From Cohnella sp. OV330 (GTDB lineage Bacteria; Bacillota; Bacilli; Paenibacillales; Paenibacillaceae): DNA of 64,000 nucleotides. The translations under genes were made by a program, and so were the position numbers. The notes beneath the pieces were generated by a model. The model was given only the letters and a program-made list of their open reading frames with translations. It was not told the origin of the DNA and ran no database searches. Position 1 is the stretch's first letter. Every line of letters starts with the position of its first letter. Positions 23,688-33,335 of this stretch are shown here, one piece after another. The DNA lies in the NCBI RefSeq assembly GCF_900112065.1, contig NZ_FOKE01000008.1, positions 305,798 through 369,797 on the forward strand, in the 5' to 3' direction.

Positions 23688-25286
23688 ATGTTTTTGCGGA
23701 TCAAGCGTCGAAGCCAATCGATTCGCGACAAGCGCGCGAACCCGATCGACACGACCCATCTTCCTTCCGAACCCCATGCGGAATTAAGCACGGAACTTTC
23801 CGTAAACGAGAAAGCGCTGAGGGAAGCTTTTCAAGGATGCTCCGATATCGTATTCCGTCCGTTCCATACCAACCCCAAATTATTGCTGATTTATACCGAT
23901 GGACTGGTCGATACCAAAACGTTGGAACAAGTCGTGCTGAAGCCGCTCCTGTACGATGGACATTCAGCCGGGTCCGCGTCGAACGGCATTCCGATATCGG
24001 GGGAGATCATTCAAGAGCAATTGATTGCCGTCTCGCAAATCCAAACGGTATCTACGATTAACAACGTCATCGACGGCATTCTTAAAGCGAATATCGGCCT
24101 GTTGATCGACGGGGAACATAGGGCTATCGTCGCGGAACTGAAAGGCTTCGAAAGACGCGCGGTCGAAGAACCGGAAGCCGAAGTGTCCGTCCGGGGACCG
24201 AGGGACGGATTCACGGAAACGTTGCGCATCAATACGAGCTTGATCCGAAGGCGAATCCGCAGCCCCAAGCTGAAAATGGAATCGATCACGCTGGGCCGAG
24301 TGTCTCGAACCGACATCGCGATCGTATATATCGAAGGGATCGTGTCTCGAACGGTCTTGGACGAAGTCCGAAAAAGAATCGGCCGAATCCAGATGGACGG
24401 CGTACTGGAATCGGGCTTTATCGAAGAATTCATTGAAGATGCGCCCTGGTCGCCATTTCCGCAGATTCAAAATACCGAGCGTCCCGATGTCGTATGCGCC
24501 AGCCTGCTTGAAGGAAAAGTCGCGATCATGATCGATAACACGCCCTTCGTGTTGATCGCCCCGATGACTTTTTGGACCGGCCTGCAGGCAGTGGAGGATT
24601 ACTATGAACGATCCATTTATACGACGTTCGTTCGATTCGTTCGCTACTCCTTGTTTAATATCGCCCTCATGCTGCCTTCCTTGTATGTCGCGCTGTCTAC
24701 CTTTCATCAACAACTGATCCCTACGAACTTGCTCATCAGCATCGCGAACTCCAGGGAAGGCGTCCCGTTTCCGACTTTTGTCGAGGCGTTGCTCATGGAG
24801 TTTATGTTCGAAGGGCTCCGCGAAGCCGGCCTTCGCATGCCCAGGGCTGTCGGTTCGGCCGTCAGCATCGTGGGAGCGCTCGTCATCGGGCAGTCCGCCG
24901 TGCAAGCAGGCATCGTATCCGCGCCGGTCGTTATTGTCGTAGCGATGACCGGGATCGCGTCGTTTGCCATTCCGCGTTACAATTTCGGGACCGCGTATCG
25001 GCTTCTTCGGTTCCCGATGTTGATCCTGGCGGGCATGTTCGGTCTATACGGCATCGTAAGCGGCGTATTTCTCATGATTATACATCTCAACGGTATGCGC
25101 TCGTTTGGCGTTCCGTATATGAGTCCGATGGTCTCGCCGGTGCCGCACACGATCAAGGATATATTTTTACGTGCGCCCCGATGGATGATGACGATGCGTC
25201 CCGCGTTCAATGCCGGCTCCAATGCAAAGCGAATTCCCGAAGGCCAGCGGCCAAGTCCGAAGCGAGAGGAGGAGGAGGGGCAATGA
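23688..25286 (+). CDS. gerKA: GerA/GerKA-type germinant receptor A subunit (receptor set 1)
   Basis: A spore germination receptor A subunit of about 530 residues. The large N-terminal soluble domain (to about 270) contains 'VRGPRDGFTETLRINTSLIRRR', in parts, and 'YIEGIV', hallmarks of the GerA family. It is followed by 'PFPQIQNTERPD' and about five membrane helices. The tail is basic. It sits in the spore inner membrane with B and C subunits. ATG at 23688 is only 2 nt after GGAGG; the TTG two codons later (23694) has ideal spacing and may be the real start. The stop overlaps the next gene (ATGA). Confidence 0.9.
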   Translation: MFLRIKRRSQSIRDKRANPIDTTHLPSEPHAELSTELSVNEKALREAFQGCSDIVFRPFHTNPKLLLIYTDGLVDTKTLEQVVLKPLLYDGHSAGSASNGIPISGEIIQEQLIAVSQIQTVSTINNVIDGILKANIGLLIDGEHRAIVAELKGFERRAVEEPEAEVSVRGPRDGFTETLRINTSLIRRRIRSPKLKMESITLGRVSRTDIAIVYIEGIVSRTVLDEVRKRIGRIQMDGVLESGFIEEFIEDAPWSPFPQIQNTERPDVVCASLLEGKVAIMIDNTPFVLIAPMTFWTGLQAVEDYYERSIYTTFVRFVRYSLFNIALMLPSLYVALSTFHQQLIPTNLLISIANSREGVPFPTFVEALLMEFMFEGLREAGLRMPRAVGSAVSIVGALVIGQSAVQAGIVSAPVVIVVAMTGIASFAIPRYNFGTAYRLLRFPMLILAGMFGLYGIVSGVFLMIIHLNGMRSFGVPYMSPMVSPVPHTIKDIFLRAPRWMMTMRPAFNAGSNAKRIPEGQRPSPKREEEEGQ

Positions 25287-26509
25287 GCAAGAATGCTACG
25301 GCTTGCCTCTGCTTAATGATCTCGATCTTCTTTATATCGGGCTGTTGGGACAGTTCGGAAGTCAACGATATTGCCATCGAGCTGGCTTGGGGAATCGATG
25401 ATGCCCCGAATCAAAAGATTAGGATTAGCGCGCAAGCCATCGTTCCGTCGAAAATCAGCGGCGGACAGAGCGACGTTTCAAGCCAAGCTAGCAAAGGAAA
25501 ACCGTATTTTGTCCTTGCAAGCGACGGCATGAATACGCTTGATGCCGTGCAGCGAATGCAAACCAAGCTCTCAAGGGAAATGTTCCGAGGTCATCGGCGG
25601 GTCATCGTAATCGGAGAATCCATGGCCAGACGAGGAGTCAAGGAAATCTTCGATACCTACAGCCGGGATCCGAATCTCAAGCTGCGAACCGACATCTTTA
25701 TCGTCAAGGGCGACACCGCTCAAAACTTTCTGAAAGTATCGTATCCGTTAGAGAACATTCCCGGAATCGGCGTATTGGGGGAATACGACCAGATCGGGAC
25801 GGCTTCCAGAGAAATGGGGCTGCTGAACTTCTTGCTCGCCGCGTCAAGCGACAGCGCATGTCCGGCATTGCCTGTCGTCGCCATCGGCATGGACCCTGAC
25901 GTTCCGGATGAACAACAAGGACAAGCCCAATCCCAAGCGGATCGAGAGGGGTTCCGAATCGTAGGCACCGCTATTTTTAACAAGGAATTAAAGATGGTTG
26001 GATATATCGATATGGAAAAAGCACGAGCCATGAGGTGGGTATCCGGCAATCTGAGGAAAATGACGGTGTCCGAAACGCTGCCGCAAGGAAAGGGCAACGT
26101 CAGCATGGACGTCATCAAAACCAAAAGCAAAATCAATTCCGCTTATCAAGGCGGGCGGTTAAAAATCCTTGTCACGTTAACGGGACAAGGCGCGATTCGC
26201 GAGAACAACACGAATCTGGATCTAACGAAAACCAACAATATTTCCTATTTGGAAAAGGCTTTAAACAGGCATGCCGAAGAAGTCGCGCTGAAGACGATTA
26301 CCGACGTGCAGAAGGAATACGGAACGGACGTTTTCGGCTTCAGCGATGCGATCCGCCGGAAGGATCTGGCCTTGTGGAAGTCCATGGAAGACGATTGGAA
26401 AGAGGAGTTTCAAAGGTCCGAGGTTACCGTGAAGGCTAACATGACGGTTCGGCGGATCGGCGTTACCGGGCCGTCGCTGCAATTGAACCCTAATGAGATC
26501 AAGAAATAA
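25283..26509 (+). CDS. gerKC: Ger(x)C family germinant receptor lipoprotein (set 1)
   Basis: A 408-residue lipoprotein with signal and lipobox FISGC (C21), then the 'WDSSEVNDIAIELAWGID' start shared by GerAC proteins. Later motifs include 'FRGHRRVIVIGESMARRG' and the C-terminal Ger(x)C domain ('NRHAEEVALKTITDVQKEYGTDVFGF', in segments). It is the peripheral C subunit of the receptor and is coupled by ATGA to the A subunit gene. No B gene follows in the same orientation; the nearest B gene is convergent, 6 bp away. Confidence 0.9.
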   Translation: MSKNATACLCLMISIFFISGCWDSSEVNDIAIELAWGIDDAPNQKIRISAQAIVPSKISGGQSDVSSQASKGKPYFVLASDGMNTLDAVQRMQTKLSREMFRGHRRVIVIGESMARRGVKEIFDTYSRDPNLKLRTDIFIVKGDTAQNFLKVSYPLENIPGIGVLGEYDQIGTASREMGLLNFLLAASSDSACPALPVVAIGMDPDVPDEQQGQAQSQADREGFRIVGTAIFNKELKMVGYIDMEKARAMRWVSGNLRKMTVSETLPQGKGNVSMDVIKTKSKINSAYQGGRLKILVTLTGQGAIRENNTNLDLTKTNNISYLEKALNRHAEEVALKTITDVQKEYGTDVFGFSDAIRRKDLALWKSMEDDWKEEFQRSEVTVKANMTVRRIGVTGPSLQLNPNEIKK

Positions 26510-26515
26510 AAAGGG

Positions 26516-27601
26516 TTATTTTCTTAATCGGCGCAACAATGACACGATAAGCAGGATCCCGGGCACAACCAGCAGCATGGGCACCCAAATATAGGGGACG
26601 AGTATTTCAAAGTGGTGGCGATAAATATGCTCTGCGATATTTTTGGACATCGTCAGCCCAAGGATTAACGCGATGGCGCATGCCGGGATGACAAGGACGC
26701 GGTAACTTTTCATTCTCGTTATTTGTTGAATTCCCGTTACGGCTGCGAGCATGAGAACGACGCATTTCAAAAGCGCCGTCATTAAAAAATATAGGACGCC
26801 GAACATCTGCAGGTTTTCAATGAAGTGTCCGACGCTTATTACGCTTAGTAAGGTGTAAAGCGGGTACAAGAAACCTGAAAAGAGGGTTCCGAACGCCATA
26901 ATCGCCAGCACGTCGAAGCAGGTAATCATGACGCCGGACAGTATCGTGGCTAGAAGGGTGATCCTCATTACCTTTTCCGGCTGTTTGGTCTGCGTCCAGA
27001 ACATGGCGAAGACGAGCGTTTCCCCGAACGATTGCGTGATGCCGGCCGGAAAAACGGCCTTCTGGATGGGCATCCAACCTTTTTCAAAAGACGGCTGCAA
27101 ATAATGGATATGTAAAACGTCCGAACCAAAAAGGAGAATAACCTCCAAACCAAACAAGATGAGTACGATGGGAAGGAAGATTTCTCCCAATCGAGATACG
27201 CTTTCTATACCGCCGAATGCGCAGTAAGCCATGATAATGGCAAATAGACCGGCGGTTAAAATATACGGCGTATCCGATAACAAGGCTGTCGCGACCATAT
27301 CCCGGACGTCCGCAATAATCCGTCCGCTTACGTAAATAAACATTAGCGGGTACATAAACGAAATTGGCGTTCCGATCCAGCGTCCGAATTGGACGGGAAA
27401 CCATTGGACGAGCGTTAACCCCGGATTCAGCTTCATTAAGGCAATATAGATCAAGATGATGAATACGCCTACGCCGGTGGAAATGAGCTCGCCGATCCAA
27501 GCATCCCGTCCGGCCGAGCTGCCGAAGCCGAAAATGATGGTCGTGCCTAATTGGTAAATGAAAGTGATCGCGAACAGCTGATAGTTCGAAATAAAGAGCA
27601 A
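26516..27601 (-). CDS. gerKB: Endospore germination permease, GerAB/GerKB type (second B gene)
   Basis: An integral membrane protein of about 360 residues with ten predicted helices, of the spore germination permease family related to APC amino-acid transporters. The family start 'ISNYQLFAITFIYQLGTT' and 'GGIESVSRLGEIFLPI' are visible. The start is unclear. The TTG at 27601 directly abuts GGGAG with no spacing, an ATT at 27592 has proper spacing, and no ATG or GTG lies between the upstream stop and here. It is the last gene of the A-C-B-B set on the minus strand, 100 bp after the first B gene. Confidence 0.85.
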   Translation of the reverse strand: MLFISNYQLFAITFIYQLGTTIIFGFGSSAGRDAWIGELISTGVGVFIILIYIALMKLNPGLTLVQWFPVQFGRWIGTPISFMYPLMFIYVSGRIIADVRDMVATALLSDTPYILTAGLFAIIMAYCAFGGIESVSRLGEIFLPIVLILFGLEVILLFGSDVLHIHYLQPSFEKGWMPIQKAVFPAGITQSFGETLVFAMFWTQTKQPEKVMRITLLATILSGVMITCFDVLAIMAFGTLFSGFLYPLYTLLSVISVGHFIENLQMFGVLYFLMTALLKCVVLMLAAVTGIQQITRMKSYRVLVIPACAIALILGLTMSKNIAEHIYRHHFEILVPYIWVPMLLVVPGILLIVSLLRRLRK

Positions 27602-27701
27602 CTCCCGAAGTCGTAATGAGGATAGCTTTTTTAGTTTTCCAGATTATGCCTGACTTATTCAAAAGTAAACGCGATCCATAGCCTGTAGCAGACAAGGCGT
27701 G

Positions 27702-28799
27702 TCAGCCTCGGCCGGAGCTTTTTTTGCCGCCATCGATCTTCATGACCATGAACAAGAGGAGCGGAAGGGCGATTTGAAAAATCGTGAACCAGGACGTAAC
27801 GACCTTCCCCATCCAGATGTGATGCGTATAGTTGGGCGACAAGAAGGAAATGCCGAAAATCGCCGCGCCGAGCACAAAGACGCCTTTGCGGTAACCGATC
27901 CCCGTCAATTGGCTGAAACCAGTCGCGGCGCCGATATAAAAAGCCGCCAACTTGACGCCGAGGCCGAGGTAGAGCACGAATACGAACAGGATATCCATGC
28001 GCTCGAACACTTGGGAGAATTCGATTAACTGAACGCTTTCCAACAAAGGAAAGGTAACTTTCTCCGCGATGGATTGCCCGAGCACGAATAGGATCAGCTC
28101 GTTCATAGCGATCAGAAAAATGGAAACGCCCCCGTACGTAAGGTAAACGGATCGCGTGAATCCCGGAGCTCGCGAGCGCACGAGCGGAAAAAAAACGAGG
28201 AACAGGATCGTTTGACCGAAAGGAAAGGAAACCAGGCTGGGGAAGGCGGCTTTGAAAATCGGCTGCCAGCCGTTTTCGAGCACGGGAAGCAAACTTACCG
28301 CATGAATCAGATGTTGGCCGGCCAACATCACCACAAGCAGCAGATAGCCGACGACGACAAACGGAAACAGGACAAGCGAACAAAGAAACAGCACGCGCGC
28401 GCCATACCGTGCGGTATTGGCCACGACGACGATCGTGATCAAGGCGATAACGAACAAAGGCGTATCGTTAAGCAAAATCTGCGACGTCAATTCAACCAGA
28501 TCCCGCAAATTGCGAGAGGATTCATAAGCGAAATAGCCGACGAACGACCATCCGATCGCCGTGCCGATCCATTTGCCCAAATAAGCGCGACATAACGCGA
28601 ACAGATCGCGTTCGGGATCTAGCCGGTGCATAGCCAAGTAGACCGAGAGCAAAAAGAATCCGACGAGGGAAGCTATCGTCATCGCGATCCAGGCATCTTG
28701 TTTGGCTTCGGCGGCAAGGAGAAAAAGCGTCGTGCTGCCGATCTCGTATAGGGCAAGACAGGCGATCAAACCCGCCGGGTTTTTCGTTTGATTGTCCAT
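27702..28799 (-). CDS. gerKB: Endospore germination permease, GerAB/GerKB type (first B gene)
   Basis: A 365-residue germination permease with ten hydrophobic helices. It shows 'LIACLALYEIGSTTLFLLAAEAKQDAW' (in segments) at the N-terminus and 'ENGWQPIFKAAFPSLVSFPFGQTILFLVFFP' (in parts), as in other GerB subunits that are thought to bind the germinant. ATG at 28799 with a GGGAGC/GGGGG region upstream. It follows the C gene by 46 bp. It differs clearly from the second B gene next to it, so the pair is not a recent duplication. Confidence 0.9.
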   Translation of the reverse strand: MDNQTKNPAGLIACLALYEIGSTTLFLLAAEAKQDAWIAMTIASLVGFFLLSVYLAMHRLDPERDLFALCRAYLGKWIGTAIGWSFVGYFAYESSRNLRDLVELTSQILLNDTPLFVIALITIVVVANTARYGARVLFLCSLVLFPFVVVGYLLLVVMLAGQHLIHAVSLLPVLENGWQPIFKAAFPSLVSFPFGQTILFLVFFPLVRSRAPGFTRSVYLTYGGVSIFLIAMNELILFVLGQSIAEKVTFPLLESVQLIEFSQVFERMDILFVFVLYLGLGVKLAAFYIGAATGFSQLTGIGYRKGVFVLGAAIFGISFLSPNYTHHIWMGKVVTSWFTIFQIALPLLLFMVMKIDGGKKSSGRG

Positions 28800-28845
28800 A
28801 ACCCCCGTAGCTCCCTTCGAAACGCGATGCCGCCCGGCTGATCGG

Positions 28846-30072
28846 TCAAGGCAGCTCCTCGCTCACCGTATCGTTCAGCATGCCCATGTTTTCAAGCGTC
28901 GCTTGGACCTGAATGTTTAACTCTACTTGCTCGAGCTGCCGATCCCAGTCTTGCTTTGCCTTTTGCCATGCTTTCGGGTATTTCCGATGAATTTTGTCAG
29001 CGAATCCCGCCAGATCGGCATGCATACGCTGAGCTGCACTCCAGCCCAAGCGAATGTCGTCCATGATGGCTTTTTCGATCTGCTTTTCCATGGCCGAGAC
29101 CATGGCGGGATCCGCTAGGCTTCTCGTGCAAGTGGACTCGTTCAAAGCGCCTTTCGTTTTGACCCTTACGTACATTTGATACGCTTCTCCAGACCTGACG
29201 GGCACGACCCGCGTTTTCGAAGCCCGTACCTGATAGGTGGCATGTTCCTTTTCGGACTTCGCGCCCGGGCAGGGGAATACGATCATCGTTTTTTTGATCC
29301 GATTGTTCAACCAGTCCAGGCCGTAGCTCTCTTCCTGATCGATCCAACCGACCAGCCTGGCTCCTTTGAATACGGCAAGTCGCAGCAGACGGAGCTTTGT
29401 CGGTACGATGGTCGTTTTAAATGCATCGACCCCCTCCAGATCCTTCTCGTTTCCGCCGTCCACGCGGCGTATGCCGATTTCCGGCACCAGGATCGCGTTC
29501 GAATCCGAGTAGATGCTCCTGGCCACGTCGAATATTTTCACGGCCGGCGTCAGTCCGGATGTTTTTTGATCGGTCTCCATGATGGATGCGATCGCCCTGC
29601 CCGGCAGCCTTTCCGGCGGAACGAGCTGCCGCAAGATCTTGGATGCTTCTCCGTCGGTGACGGTCAACAATACGGTTTCTCTCGAGTCGAAGCTTCGCAA
29701 AAATAAATCGAGAACCTCCGATATCCCTTGCTGCGCCGCCTCCTTGCCCAACACGAGAACGTCGGTGTGAGAGAAGTAAAGCTGCCGGGTAAACTCCAGG
29801 TTCGCGCGGCTCGCCGCTTCCCGGATCGTGCTGCCGCGCGAAGTAAAGACGTGTACGGACGACTGGGAGCTGCTCGCCGCTCCGCCGCCGCCCGCGCCGG
29901 ACCACATCGCGGACGGTACGATCACTTGATAGGTCACGACCCATTCATTGTCCGACCGATCGATCGCCGTGGCGGCGGTGATGCCCAGTTCATTCAGTTC
30001 TCTGCGGTCCCAGCAGCCTGCGAGCAAGCAGCAAGCCATCGTCGCGCAGAGCATGAGCCGCCATCGCTTCAT
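28846..30072 (-). CDS. gerKC: Ger(x)C family germinant receptor lipoprotein (set 2)
   Basis: A 408-residue lipoprotein: signal MKRWRLMLCATMACCLLAGC with C20 as the lipid-modified cysteine, then 'WDRRELNELGITAATAID', the classic GerAC start. A 'GAGGGGAASSSQSS' low-complexity stretch lies near residue 55. The C-terminal domain matches Ger(x)C. The start at 30072, behind a GGGAGGGGA site, is chosen because it gives the signal peptide; a longer frame to 30201 lies inside the upstream A gene. Overlaps the A gene by 4 bp. Confidence 0.92.
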   Translation of the reverse strand: MKRWRLMLCATMACCLLAGCWDRRELNELGITAATAIDRSDNEWVVTYQVIVPSAMWSGAGGGGAASSSQSSVHVFTSRGSTIREAASRANLEFTRQLYFSHTDVLVLGKEAAQQGISEVLDLFLRSFDSRETVLLTVTDGEASKILRQLVPPERLPGRAIASIMETDQKTSGLTPAVKIFDVARSIYSDSNAILVPEIGIRRVDGGNEKDLEGVDAFKTTIVPTKLRLLRLAVFKGARLVGWIDQEESYGLDWLNNRIKKTMIVFPCPGAKSEKEHATYQVRASKTRVVPVRSGEAYQMYVRVKTKGALNESTCTRSLADPAMVSAMEKQIEKAIMDDIRLGWSAAQRMHADLAGFADKIHRKYPKAWQKAKQDWDRQLEQVELNIQVQATLENMGMLNDTVSEELP

Positions 30073-31592
30073 TTGCGAGTCCCCTCCCGCTTGGGACCTC
30101 GGCGAGGCTGTCGCCGCGGATTGCGGCTTCCGATCACGGCCGGCCGCTCTGTGAGGGTACGCCAAGGCAAGCGATAGAACAAATCCTTGAAATTCATCCA
30201 TTTCAAAGGCGCAATCGGCAAAAGATAAGGAACGCCGAACGAACGGAGCGCCACGAGATGAAGGAGGAGCGGGATCATCCCCGCGAGAACCCCGAATAAG
30301 CCGAACGAGCCCGCAAGCACCATTAGCAAGAAACGCATCAGACGAATGGCCGCCGACATCCCGAGTGCCGGTATGACGAAGCTCGCGATAGCGGTAAAGG
30401 AGACGATGATGACCATCGCGCCGGACACCAATCCTGCCTGTACCGCGGCTTGGCCGAGCACCAAGGCGCCGACGATCGAGATCGCCGGACCGATGACCCT
30501 GGGCATGCGGATCCCGGCCTCGCGGATGACTTCGAAGGTCAGTTCCATGAGCAATGCCTCCAGCAGAGCGGGCAGGGGCACGCCTTCGCGCTGCGCGGCC
30601 AGGCTGATGAGCATCGTCGTCGGGATCATCTCTTGTTGGAAGGTCGTCACTGCGATATACAGGGAAGGAAGGAGCAGGCTGACGAAAAAAGCGATGAACC
30701 GGATCATTCGAACGAACGAAGCAATATCGTGCCGTTGATAATAGTCTTCGCTCGACAAAAAAAACTTGAAAAAGGTGACGGGCAGAATCAAGGCAAACGG
30801 CGTACCGTCGACCAGAATGGCGGCATGTCCTTCAAGCAGATGGCCTGCGACGGTGTCCGGCCGTTCTGTGTTCTGTATAGTCGGAAACGGCGTCCAGGAA
30901 GTGTCCTGAATAAATTCTTCGATATAACCGCTCTCCAGGATACCGTCGATGTCGATCGCGTCCAGACGGCGGCCGAGCTCTTCCAGAATGACCGGCTGCA
31001 CGATGCCTTCTATATAAAAGACCGCGATTTTCGTTCTGGTGTATCGGCCGAGGACGCGGTTCTCGATCCGCAAGTCGGGCGTTCGGAGTCTTCTTCGAAC
31101 GAGCGATACATTGTCCGCCAAATTTTCCGTAAAGCCGTCTTTAGGACCCCGAACGACCGTCTGCGAAGACGGTTCCTCGACGGCGCGGGAGGGACCGCCG
31201 GGAATCGCGACAGAGAGTTCGAACGTAAGTTCATTTCCGACAATGACGGCTTCCCCGTTCAATATCGCATGAACGAGGGCCTCTTCGGATTCCGGGGCCG
31301 TCAACGATCCGACGGGAATGCGCGAGGTCAGCGACCTCGCGAGGTCCTGCGTCATGCCGGCGCCTTCGCGAGCTTCCGCAACGACGGCTTCCAGCAAAAA
31401 CGCGAGCAAATTTTTATCCACTAATCCGTCGATATAGCAGACGGCATATTGGCAGCGATCTTTCGGGCCTTCCTGAATGAGCCTGACGATAAAGTCCGAA
31501 CTTCCCCCAAACCGGTGGCGAAGCCTTTCCACGATGGCAGGCTCGGCGGGCCTTTCCGATACGTTCAACTGTCGTCCATCCTTTCCGGGCAT
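30069..31592 (-). CDS. gerKA: GerA/GerKA-type germinant receptor A subunit (receptor set 2)
   Basis: A 507-residue receptor A subunit. It contains 'VRGPKDGFTENLADNVSLVRRR' (in parts), 'FYIEGIVQPVI', 'TPFPTIQNTERPD' and 'LLEGHAAILVDGTPFALILP' (in segments), then about five membrane helices and an Arg/Lys-rich tail. Overall layout is the same as set 1, but the sequence is well diverged. It is the first gene of the minus-strand operon A-C-B-B. The ATG has GAGGGA very close upstream. Divergent from the GH51 gene across 173 bp. Confidence 0.92.
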   Translation of the reverse strand: MPGKDGRQLNVSERPAEPAIVERLRHRFGGSSDFIVRLIQEGPKDRCQYAVCYIDGLVDKNLLAFLLEAVVAEAREGAGMTQDLARSLTSRIPVGSLTAPESEEALVHAILNGEAVIVGNELTFELSVAIPGGPSRAVEEPSSQTVVRGPKDGFTENLADNVSLVRRRLRTPDLRIENRVLGRYTRTKIAVFYIEGIVQPVILEELGRRLDAIDIDGILESGYIEEFIQDTSWTPFPTIQNTERPDTVAGHLLEGHAAILVDGTPFALILPVTFFKFFLSSEDYYQRHDIASFVRMIRFIAFFVSLLLPSLYIAVTTFQQEMIPTTMLISLAAQREGVPLPALLEALLMELTFEVIREAGIRMPRVIGPAISIVGALVLGQAAVQAGLVSGAMVIIVSFTAIASFVIPALGMSAAIRLMRFLLMVLAGSFGLFGVLAGMIPLLLHLVALRSFGVPYLLPIAPLKWMNFKDLFYRLPWRTLTERPAVIGSRNPRRQPRRGPKREGTRK

Positions 31593-31765
31593 CGTCCCTC
31601 GATCTTAGATACGTTGCCCATCTATACCGGAAATATCCAGTCCTGGCGTCACTGCGAGGATAGAGAGGGAAAGTTATTGACGGTGCATGCGAAATCACAT
31701 ATATTATCATTGAATTGGTCAGACAACTTACCTAATATCCATTTGTATTGGAGAATCCGTCGCGC

Positions 31766-33271
31766 ATGAATAAAGCTGAATTGATCGTAGACAAACAATT
31801 CGTCATCGGCAACGTGGACCCCAGGCTGTACGGCTCGTTCATCGAACACGTCGGCCGGGCGGTCTACGGCGGCATCTATGAGCCTGGCCATCCGGAGGCG
31901 AACGCACAAGGCTTCCGAAAAGACGTCATGGCATTGGTGCAAGAGCTGGGCGTCCCCATCATCCGGTATCCCGGCGGCAACTTCGTATCCGGCTACGAAT
32001 GGGAGGACGGCGTCGGTCCCGTCGCGGCGCGCAAGCGGAGGCTCGACTTGGCTTGGGGCGCTTTAGAGACGAACGAAGTCGGGACGAACGAGTTCGCGGC
32101 TTGGGCGCGAACGGTCGGCGCCGAGGTCATGATGGCCGTGAACCTGGGCACCCGCGGACCGGCGGATGCGCGCAATTTGATCGAATACTGCAACCACCCG
32201 GGCGGTACGTACTGGAGCGATCTGCGCAGAGCCCATGGACAGGAAGCGCCCCACAAATTCAAGACTTGGTGTCTGGGCAACGAGATGGATGGTCCTTGGC
32301 AGATCGGGCACAAGACGGCCGACGAATACGGGCGTACGGCGCTCGAAACGGCGAAGCTCATGAAATGGGTCGACCCCTCGATCGAGCTGGTCGCCTGCGG
32401 CAGCTCCATGCGCGACATGCCGACTTTCGGCGAGTGGGAAGCGACCGTGCTGGACCATACGTACGAACAGGTCGACTACTTGTCGCTTCATACGTACTAC
32501 GGCAACCGCAAGGACGATACGGCAAGCTTCGTCGCGAAAACGCTGGAGATGGACGATTACATTCATTCCGTCATCGCCGTCTGCGATTACATGAAGGCCA
32601 AGAAACGCAGCAAGAAGCAGATGATGCTATCCTTCGACGAATGGAACGTCTGGTATCACAGCGCGGACGCCGACCGGCAGCTCGAGCGTTGGACGATCGC
32701 GCCGCCGCAGATCGAGGATATTTATACGTTGGAAGACGCGATCGTGGTCGGTTGCATGATCATCTCGCTGTTGAAGCGCGCAGACCGCATTCGGATGGCC
32801 TGCATCGCCCAGCTGGTGAACGTAATCGCCCCGATCATGACCGCGAACGGCGGGATCGCATGGCGGCAGACGATTTTTTATCCGTATCTGCATGCATCGC
32901 TGTACGGCCGAGGCGTCTCGCTGAAGCCGATCATTCGAAGTCCCAAGTACGATTGCAAGCAGTTTACGGACGTTCCTTGCTTGGAGTCGGCCGCCGTCTA
33001 CGACGAGGAGGCGGAGCAGCTTGCGATTTTCGCGGTAAATCGGGACTTGGCGGAGGCGTTTGAAGTCGAAGCGGATCTCCGGCAATTCGCCGGCTACAGG
33101 ATCGTCGAGCATCTGGCGCTGACCCATCCGGATCCGAAAGCAAGGAATACGGCGAGCGAGCCGTTCAACGTAACGCCGCATACCGAGAGCGGCGCCGAGC
33201 TGCGGGACGGCTGCCTCCGGATAAGACTGCCCAAGCTCTCGTGGAATGTCATTCGGTTGAAAAAAACGTAA
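31766..33271 (+). CDS. Alpha-L-arabinofuranosidase, GH51
   Basis: A 501-residue cytoplasmic retaining glycosidase. The catalytic acid/base is E173 in CLGNEMDGPWQIG and the nucleophile is E292 in MLSFDEWNVWY, both GH51 hallmarks. 'IRYPGGNFVSGYEWEDGVGP' near residue 66 is also typical. There is no signal peptide, so it acts on imported arabino-oligosaccharides. The ATG at 31766 is preceded by GGAGA 11 nt upstream; a TTG at 31748 is less likely. It stands at the head of the carbohydrate region, 65 bp before the beta-helix gene. Confidence 0.92.
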   Translation: MNKAELIVDKQFVIGNVDPRLYGSFIEHVGRAVYGGIYEPGHPEANAQGFRKDVMALVQELGVPIIRYPGGNFVSGYEWEDGVGPVAARKRRLDLAWGALETNEVGTNEFAAWARTVGAEVMMAVNLGTRGPADARNLIEYCNHPGGTYWSDLRRAHGQEAPHKFKTWCLGNEMDGPWQIGHKTADEYGRTALETAKLMKWVDPSIELVACGSSMRDMPTFGEWEATVLDHTYEQVDYLSLHTYYGNRKDDTASFVAKTLEMDDYIHSVIAVCDYMKAKKRSKKQMMLSFDEWNVWYHSADADRQLERWTIAPPQIEDIYTLEDAIVVGCMIISLLKRADRIRMACIAQLVNVIAPIMTANGGIAWRQTIFYPYLHASLYGRGVSLKPIIRSPKYDCKQFTDVPCLESAAVYDEEAEQLAIFAVNRDLAEAFEVEADLRQFAGYRIVEHLALTHPDPKARNTASEPFNVTPHTESGAELRDGCLRIRLPKLSWNVIRLKKT

Positions 33272-33335
33272 CGCCAGTTCGCAACGTAAATCGCGACCGG
33301 TTGCTGGCGGCGCGAAGTGGAGGCGATGAGCATAG

